The notes below the pieces were generated by a model that saw only the letters and a list, made by a program, of their open reading frames with translations, made no database searches and had not been told where the DNA came from. This document shows positions 7,446 through 12,276 of a DNA stretch of 12,276 bases, piece by piece. The translations under genes and the position numbers were made by a program. Position 1 is the stretch's first letter; each line of letters starts with the position of its first letter. This stretch comes from Opitutus sp. GAS368 (GTDB lineage: Bacteria; Verrucomicrobiota; Verrucomicrobiia; Opitutales; UBA953). The stretch spans positions 1 through 12,276 of the forward strand of contig CAMDQP010000020.1 in NCBI GenBank assembly GCA_945906115.1. The letters run 5' to 3'.

Positions 7446-8828
7446 TCAGGCCACACCCGTCGCTTGGAGAATCTTCGCATGCACCTGATCGTTGCGCAGG
7501 TGCGGCGTGAAGAGTTGGGAGCCGGGTCCGTAGGCGGAGAACTCAACCATCTCTCCGGTGTGATTGTTGCTGGTCCAGCCAATCGAGGTGTACTTCATGA
7601 GGGCCGCTGCGAGTGTCTTGGTCGAGGTAATCTTAGCGCGGTCGTCGGCCTTGAAAGTAAGCCCCGTGGCCTTCTCGGCCGCGGCGACGAACTCTTTCGA
7701 CGACAGGCCCTTGGTCTCAACCTTGAGCACCTCGAGCGACATCTTGAACCCAGTGAGCCGATCGAAGGCGGGCGTCGATTCCGAATAAGACGGAGCCAGG
7801 GAGATAAAGTCTTCGTTGCCGAGGCCGTTGACGTTAAAGCCGCCGGTGCCGTGGTCAGTGGTGATAATGAGCAAGGTGTCGGGATGCTTATCGATGAAGG
7901 CGAGCACCGTGGCGATGGCCTCGTCGAAAGCGATTTGCTCATGAATCGCGGCAGCTCCGTCGTTACCGTGCCCGGCGTGGTCAACGCGACCGCCTTCAAC
8001 CATCAGGAAGAATCCTTCCGGGGCGGAGCCCAGGCGCCGGAGCGCAATTTTGGTCATCTCGGAGAGCGTCGGCGTGGAAGCCTTGAGTTCGGCGGAATTC
8101 ATGCGGTCGATCTCGAAGGGGATATAGCCCTTACTGAAGAGACCGAGCAGCGGGGCCTGGCCAGCGTCGGCCAGCAACTGATCTCGATTCAAGGCGACGC
8201 CATAGCCGGCCTTGCGGTAGGCGGCCAGCAGGTCTTCGCTGAAATACTGCGTGCCACCGCCCAAGACGACGTCGACACCGCGCTCGAGATATTGGGCCGC
8301 GATGGTCTTCTGATCGGAGCGAGTGGCAACCGTGGCGACGAAGCCCGCCGGGGTGGCGTGCGTGGCGGTCGTAGTGGTGACGAGACCGCAGCGCTTGCGG
8401 GCGGCGATCATCTTCTGGACGAGGGTCACGGGCTTACGGCCATCCTGGGTGATATTAATCACGCCGTTATCGATACGCTCGCCGATACCCCAGCAGCTGC
8501 CGGCGGCAGCGGAGTCGGTCACGATACCGCTGGCGGAGTCGGTCTCACAGAGCGAACGGACAACCGGAAGCTCGCCGTACATCTTCATCCAATTTGAAGA
8601 ACGCTTCTCCGTCCGGGTCAGGTAGGTCTGAGCGGCGGTGAGCACCGAGAAGCACATGCCGTCCGAGACCATGAAGATCACGTTCTTGGCCTGTCGCTTC
8701 GCAGAGTTGGCGGAAGCTTCTCGCCCATCGGCACCAAGGGCCCGGGCCGAGCCAGCGCCGAAGACGAGGCTGCCAAGTCCGGCGAACTTCAGGAATTCGC
8801 GACGGGATGAAGGTCGAGGCTGGGTCAT
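7446..8828 (-). CDS. Alkaline phosphatase (PhoA superfamily), Tat-exported
   Basis: This 460-residue protein is an alkaline phosphatase that would release phosphate from organic esters outside the cytoplasm. Residues 1-33 are a Tat signal (SRREFLK at 8-14, a weakly hydrophobic core, then ARALGADG), so it is exported folded. The metal and catalytic residues of the family are all present: Asp56 (MVSDGM), Asp105 and nucleophile Ser106 (VTDSAA), Thr159 (HATPA), Glu278 (MVEGG), Asp283 and His287 (VDHAGH), Asp325-His326 (TTDHGTGG) and His423 (NNHTGE). The positions equivalent to E. coli Asp153 and Lys328 are His157 and His284, as in mammalian and many other bacterial enzymes. The gene lies 75 bases after thrS on the same strand with a possible promoter of its own, and ends at a shared terminator. 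I see no clear Pho box, so phosphate control is not shown by the sequence. Confidence 0.94.
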   Translation of the reverse strand: MTQPRPSSRREFLKFAGLGSLVFGAGSARALGADGREASANSAKRQAKNVIFMVSDGMCFSVLTAAQTYLTRTEKRSSNWMKMYGELPVVRSLCETDSASGIVTDSAAAGSCWGIGERIDNGVINITQDGRKPVTLVQKMIAARKRCGLVTTTTATHATPAGFVATVATRSDQKTIAAQYLERGVDVVLGGGTQYFSEDLLAAYRKAGYGVALNRDQLLADAGQAPLLGLFSKGYIPFEIDRMNSAELKASTPTLSEMTKIALRRLGSAPEGFFLMVEGGRVDHAGHGNDGAAAIHEQIAFDEAIATVLAFIDKHPDTLLIITTDHGTGGFNVNGLGNEDFISLAPSYSESTPAFDRLTGFKMSLEVLKVETKGLSSKEFVAAAEKATGLTFKADDRAKITSTKTLAAALMKYTSIGWTSNNHTGEMVEFSAYGPGSQLFTPHLRNDQVHAKILQATGVA

Positions 8829-8864
8829 ACTCAGGGTATAGATTCAAAAGACCCACCCGGGCAA
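8829..8864 (-). promoter_or_regulatory. Candidate phosphatase promoter giving a leaderless or near-leaderless transcript
   Basis: On the minus strand, TTGCCC (plus-strand 8859-8864) and TATACC (8835-8840) are separated by 18 bases and each match four of six consensus positions for a housekeeping sigma factor. The -10 element ends only 6 bases before the phosphatase ATG, so transcription would start at or near the A of the start codon. There is no Shine-Dalgarno motif. This is a sequence match only; chance occurrence is quite possible. Confidence 0.35.
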
Positions 8865-8903
8865 CCTTAGTTCCCCAGTCCGTCCGTTAAAACCACGTGA
8901 CGG

Positions 8904-10796
8904 TCAGGCCTGCGGAGCAGCCGGGGCAGCGGGAGCCGTCGGGACGTGCACCTTGAGACGACGTTCGGCGATCTCGGCCGACACCAGGGCCACAAAATCA
9001 GCCAAGGTGCGGTTACCCTCGAAGGACTTGTCCGCGCGGGAACGTACGTTAACGAGGCCGGCTTCCTTTTCCTTAGCGCCCACGACGAGCATATGCGGGA
9101 CCTTGGACATCTCAGCGCGACGAATCTTGGCACCCAGCTTGTCGGAAGAGCCGTCGACGCTGCAGCGAATCTTAGCCACCTTGAGAATCTCGGCCATCGC
9201 TTCGCAATCGGCGTTGAGGTCGTCGTTGAGCGGGATGAGGCGGACCTGCTCAGGCGAGAGCCAAGTCGGGAAGTCACCCGCGAAGTGCTCAATAAGAATA
9301 CCAACGAAGCGTTCCATCGAACCGAACGGAGCGCGGTGAATCATCACCGGGCGGTGCGGCTTGTTGTCGGCGCCGTTGTAGGTGAGGTCGAAACGTTCAG
9401 GTAGGCTGAAGTCGACCTGCACGGTGCCGAGCTGCCATTCGCGGCCGATGACGTCCTTGACGACGAAATCGATCTTGGGGCCGTAGAAAGCAGCTTCGCC
9501 GGGCTCTTCGGAGAAGGCGACGCCGAGGGTGGCGGCGGCAGTGCGGCAGGCAGCTTCGGCCTTATCCCAGTTCTCAGCAGTACCGGTGTACTTGGCGGAG
9601 TCGGGATCACGCAGGCCGACGCGCACGCGATAGTCATTCAAGCCGAGCGTCTTGAGGACAATCTTGACGAGCTCAAGGCAGCCGAGGACTTCCGGCAGGA
9701 CCTGCTCTTCGGTGCAGAAGAGGTGGGCGTCGTCCTGCGTGAAACCGCGGACGCGGGTCATTCCGCTCAGCTCACCAGACTGCTCCCAGCGGTAGACCGT
9801 GCCGAATTCGGCGAGGCGTACTGGCAGGTCGCGGTAGGAATGCGGCTGGGAGGCGTAGATGCGGATGTGGTGCGGGCAGTTCATCGGCTTCAGGAGGAAG
9901 CCCTGCACGGTGCCGTCCGCCAGGCGGTTCGTCAGTTCACCGCAAGCGCAGCCTTCCTTGGCGAGCATCTCCATCGCCTCGCGCTCGACGAGCGGGGGGA
10001 ACTGCGAATCCTTATAGAAAGGGAAGTGTCCGGAGGTGCGATAGAGGTCGAGGTTGCCGATATGCGGCGTGAAGACCTGCTTGTAGCCGGTCTGGAAGAG
10101 ACGCTCGGAGATGAAGTTTTGGAGCTCCTGGCGGACGACGGCGCCATTGGGCGTCCAGAGAATGAGGCCCTGCCCCACTTTCTCGTCGATATGGAACAGC
10201 TTCAGTTCCTTGCCGAGCTTACGGTGGTCGCGCTTCTTGGCTTCCTCGGCACGGACGATGGCCTGCTCGAGTTCGTCCTTGGTCGCGTAGGCGGTACCGT
10301 AGATGCGCTGGAGCTGCTTGTTCTTCTCATCGCCACGGTGATAGGCGCCAGCGATGTGCAGGAGCTTGAACGCCTTGACCTGCGAGGAGTAACGGACGTG
10401 GGTACCGGCGCAGAGGTCGACGAACTCGCCGTTCTTATAAAAGGAAATGGCTTCGCCGGCGGGAATGTCGCCGAGGCGACCGACCTTGTAGGCGTTCTGT
10501 CCGCGCTCGAGAATCAGCTTCTCGGCTTCCTCGCGGGTGCACTCGAAGCGCTCAAACTTCTGGTTCTCCTTGGAGATACGGCGCATCTCTTCCTCGATCT
10601 TCACGAGGTCCTCAGCCGTGAAGGTATGGTCGAGATCGAAGTCGTAATAGAAGCCGTTGTCAGTGGGCGGTCCGATGTCCAGCTGGGCCTGAGGGAACAG
10701 GCGGAGCACGGCGGCTCCCAGCATGTGGGCGGCGGAGTGGCGAATCTCCTCGAGGGGAGTCATCTGCGGGCGGGAAGACATGGCGGAATACCCCAT
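8904..10796 (-). CDS. thrS: Threonine-tRNA ligase ThrS lacking the TGS domain
   Basis: ThrRS charges tRNA-Thr in the cytoplasm. The 630-residue product begins almost directly with the editing domain: IRHSAAHMLG (His20, His24 of the HxxxH motif) and VDLCAGTH (Cys129, His133), so proofreading of mischarged Ser looks intact. The N-terminal TGS domain of about 60 residues found in E. coli ThrRS is absent, and no upstream frame supplies it. The class II catalytic core follows, with zinc ligands Cys307 (KPMNCPHH), His358 (QDDAHLFC) and His487 (VMIHRA), motif 2 at RLAEFGTVYRWE and motif 3 at APFGSMERFVG. An extra segment of about 25 residues with two Cys (CAC, 283-285) sits before KPMNC. The anticodon-binding domain covers about 510-615, ending in an Ala/Pro-rich tail. 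ATG at 10781 is an alternative start 5 residues in. The gene follows cysS after 55 bases and precedes the phosphatase. Confidence 0.96.
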   Translation of the reverse strand: MGYSAMSSRPQMTPLEEIRHSAAHMLGAAVLRLFPQAQLDIGPPTDNGFYYDFDLDHTFTAEDLVKIEEEMRRISKENQKFERFECTREEAEKLILERGQNAYKVGRLGDIPAGEAISFYKNGEFVDLCAGTHVRYSSQVKAFKLLHIAGAYHRGDEKNKQLQRIYGTAYATKDELEQAIVRAEEAKKRDHRKLGKELKLFHIDEKVGQGLILWTPNGAVVRQELQNFISERLFQTGYKQVFTPHIGNLDLYRTSGHFPFYKDSQFPPLVEREAMEMLAKEGCACGELTNRLADGTVQGFLLKPMNCPHHIRIYASQPHSYRDLPVRLAEFGTVYRWEQSGELSGMTRVRGFTQDDAHLFCTEEQVLPEVLGCLELVKIVLKTLGLNDYRVRVGLRDPDSAKYTGTAENWDKAEAACRTAAATLGVAFSEEPGEAAFYGPKIDFVVKDVIGREWQLGTVQVDFSLPERFDLTYNGADNKPHRPVMIHRAPFGSMERFVGILIEHFAGDFPTWLSPEQVRLIPLNDDLNADCEAMAEILKVAKIRCSVDGSSDKLGAKIRRAEMSKVPHMLVVGAKEKEAGLVNVRSRADKSFEGNRTLADFVALVSAEIAERRLKVHVPTAPAAPAAPQA

Positions 10797-10813
10797 TCGC
10801 TAGGGGTTCCCGA

Positions 10814-10851
10814 GGCGGAGGGCAAGGACGGAGCAACCACCCTGCCCCGCC
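10814..10851 (-). promoter_or_regulatory. GC-rich hairpin between cysS and thrS
   Basis: Directly after the cysS stop, the minus strand can fold into a long hairpin: GGCG plus GGGCAGGG pair with CCTTGCCC and CGCC, with one G-U pair, a 2-base bulge (TC) and a 12-base loop. In plus-strand coordinates the arms are 10814-10817 with 10820-10827, and 10840-10851. No T tract follows, so it is not a standard terminator. It could slow polymerase, protect the upstream mRNA from 3' decay, or set unequal cysS and thrS expression. The fold is seen by eye; its role is inferred. Confidence 0.45.
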
Positions 10852-12276
10852 TTACGCCTTCTTCAGTTCGTAGCCGTCTTTGCGGTCCAGCATCGTCCAA
10901 CCGATTGCAGCGAGGTCCTGACGAAGCTGATCGGCGGCGGAGAAATCCTTGGACTGCTTGGCGGCCCAGCGACGGGCACCCAGTTCGGCGACGTCGGCCG
11001 GAATCGCGACTTCAGCCTTAGCCGCGAAGAGCTGAAGCCCGAGGGCGAAGAGAATCTTGGCCAGGCCGGAGACATCCTGCCGGGCCTGTTCGGTGGATGG
11101 CTCATCCTTCTCAGCGAGGACGGTGAAGACCTGACCGAGGCAACCCGGGATATTGAGGTCGTCCTGCAGGACTTCCCAGGCCTTGGCGAAACGACCCCAA
11201 GAGGTCTGGACTTCCTGAGCGGACGGCGCGGCGAATTCGGCGCGGGTGAAGCCGGCAGCGGCGAGCAAGCGATCGGTGCCGCGCTCGAGCTTGGCGAGAG
11301 CCGAACGGGAGTCATCGACACCCTTCATGGTGAAGTTAAGCGAACTACGATAGTGACCGGAGAGCAGCGTGGCGCGGACTTCCATCGGAGTGAAGCCCTT
11401 GGCGACCAGTTCGTCGAGCGTGTAGAGGTTACCTTTGCTCTTGGACATCTTCTCGCCCTCGACCATCAGGTGGGCGCTGTGGAACCAATGGGCCGCGAAG
11501 CCCTTCACGCCGGTGGCGCACTCGGACTGGGCAATCTCGTTCTCGTGGTGCGGGAAACAGAGGTCGATGCCGCCACCATGCAGGTCGAACGTGGCTCCCA
11601 GATGGGCGAGCGACATGGCCGAGCACTCGATATGCCAGCCGGGACGCCCTTCACCCCATGGTGACGGCCAGAAATTGGCACCATCCTCGGGCTTGCGAGA
11701 CTTCCAGAGCGCGAAGTCGGAAGCTGACTCGCGTTCGTATTCATCGGCGTCATTGGCTTCGCCGGCGGAGTTCTCGGACTGGGTCTCGAGCTTCGAGAAG
11801 TCGATGTGGTTCAGTTTACCGTAGTCCGGGCAGGAGCAGACCTTGAAGTAGACCGAGCCATCCTTGGCGACGTAGGCGTGGCCACGGTCGACGAGGGCCT
11901 TGATCATCGCAACCTGCTGCGGGATATGCACGACCGCGCTCGGCTCGACATGCGGGGGCAGAAGTCCGAGGGCCGTGCAGTCGGCATGAAACTTGTCGGT
12001 CCAGGTCATGGTGAAGTCGCTGAGCGTCTGGCCAGCCGCCTGGGCGCCGCGAATGGTCTTATCGTCGACGTCGGTGATATTACGGACGTGCTTTACCTTC
12101 AGGCCCGCGACCTCGAGGGTGCGGCGCAGGACGTCCTGTACGGTGAACGTCCGAAAATTACCAATATGGGCCGGGCCGTAGACCGTGGGACCGCAGCAAT
12201 ACATACCGTAGACGTCACGGCCGGGCTTCGGGAGCAACGGCCGCTTCTCGCGGGACATGGTGTCATGCAGGAACAC
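10852..12276 (-). CDS. cysS: Cysteine-tRNA ligase CysS, start at or just beyond the window edge
   Basis: CysRS charges tRNA-Cys in the cytoplasm and is a class I enzyme. The 474 residues seen are the whole functional protein: zinc ligands Cys28 (YCCGPTVY), Cys218 (WHIECSAM), His243 and Glu247 (FPHHENE), matching E. coli Cys28, Cys209, His234 and Glu238; the HIGH-type signature HIGN (37-40); KMSKS (276-280); and the C-terminal helical and tRNA-binding regions ending DGYELKKA. The last three bases of the window read GTG on the minus strand, a possible start giving VFLHDTMSREKRPL, but an ATG a few codons further right, outside the window, is at least as likely. The extra length compared with E. 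coli (461) is in the connective region near residues 160-185, which is acidic. thrS follows after 55 bases, so the two ligases may be co-transcribed. Confidence 0.95.
   Translation of the reverse strand: MFLHDTMSREKRPLLPKPGRDVYGMYCCGPTVYGPAHIGNFRTFTVQDVLRRTLEVAGLKVKHVRNITDVDDKTIRGAQAAGQTLSDFTMTWTDKFHADCTALGLLPPHVEPSAVVHIPQQVAMIKALVDRGHAYVAKDGSVYFKVCSCPDYGKLNHIDFSKLETQSENSAGEANDADEYERESASDFALWKSRKPEDGANFWPSPWGEGRPGWHIECSAMSLAHLGATFDLHGGGIDLCFPHHENEIAQSECATGVKGFAAHWFHSAHLMVEGEKMSKSKGNLYTLDELVAKGFTPMEVRATLLSGHYRSSLNFTMKGVDDSRSALAKLERGTDRLLAAAGFTRAEFAAPSAQEVQTSWGRFAKAWEVLQDDLNIPGCLGQVFTVLAEKDEPSTEQARQDVSGLAKILFALGLQLFAAKAEVAIPADVAELGARRWAAKQSKDFSAADQLRQDLAAIGWTMLDRKDGYELKKA

Noticed and set aside
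7434..8597. A 387-codon open frame on the plus strand opposite the phosphatase gene
   Set aside because: Antisense shadow of a gene with all catalytic residues intact; its own translation is Gly/Arg/Glu-rich with no known fold.
9723..11021. A 432-codon open frame on the plus strand opposite thrS and the end of cysS
   Set aside because: It is exactly antisense to well-identified ligase genes, has no recognisable domain, and long antisense frames are expected in GC-rich genes with biased third positions.
1..12276. A defence island, prophage, integrative element or biosynthetic cluster
   Set aside because: Every confident gene is housekeeping or a common chromosomal function; there are no integrases, transposases, toxins, CRISPR repeats, tRNA-linked att sites or gene-composition breaks.

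Overview
This window is a GC-rich, densely packed stretch of bacterial chromosome with eight protein-coding genes. Six are on the minus strand (msrA, glnD, a GAF-domain sensor histidine kinase, cysE, a Tat-exported alkaline phosphatase, thrS) plus cysS at the right edge, also minus, making seven; two are on the plus strand (a DedA-family membrane protein and an exported thioredoxin-like protein). That gives nine genes in total, eight complete and cysS cut at or very near its start. No tRNA, rRNA, CRISPR array, insertion sequence, phage gene or pseudogene was seen. The mix of GlnD, a soluble GAF kinase, redoxin and TGS-less ThrRS in a GC-rich genome whose genes lack Shine-Dalgarno sequences suggests a Verrucomicrobiota (Opitutae-like) bacterium. 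That placement comes from overall impression and not from a marker gene, so it is tentative.

Layout, left to right. Bases 1-65 are non-coding downstream of msrA. The pair glnD then msrA (3414 to 66, minus) is separated by 55 bases and may be co-transcribed. A short divergent gap (3415-3493) separates glnD from the plus-strand dedA gene, whose 3' end overlaps the end of the histidine kinase gene by 29 bases, tail to tail. The kinase follows cysE with only 3 bases between stop and start, so cysE-kinase is a likely operon. A relatively AT-rich divergent region (6654-6812) lies between cysE and the redoxin gene. The redoxin gene ends in a strong hairpin terminator (7396-7425) that also sits at the end of the convergent phosphatase gene. 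The right third is a minus-strand run cysS - thrS - phosphatase, with a stable GC-rich hairpin between cysS and thrS and a possible separate promoter just before the phosphatase.

Functionally the region is mostly housekeeping: nitrogen-status signalling (GlnD), cysteine synthesis (CysE), charging of tRNA-Cys and tRNA-Thr, phosphate scavenging (phosphatase), envelope maintenance (DedA) and redox repair outside the cytoplasm (exported MsrA and redoxin). I did not find a convincing previously undescribed system. The points most worth a second look are the absence of Shine-Dalgarno motifs before every start that can be examined, the ThrRS without a TGS domain and with an extra Cys-containing insertion, the truncated CysE tail, the cysE-kinase coupling, and a possible leaderless promoter for the phosphatase.
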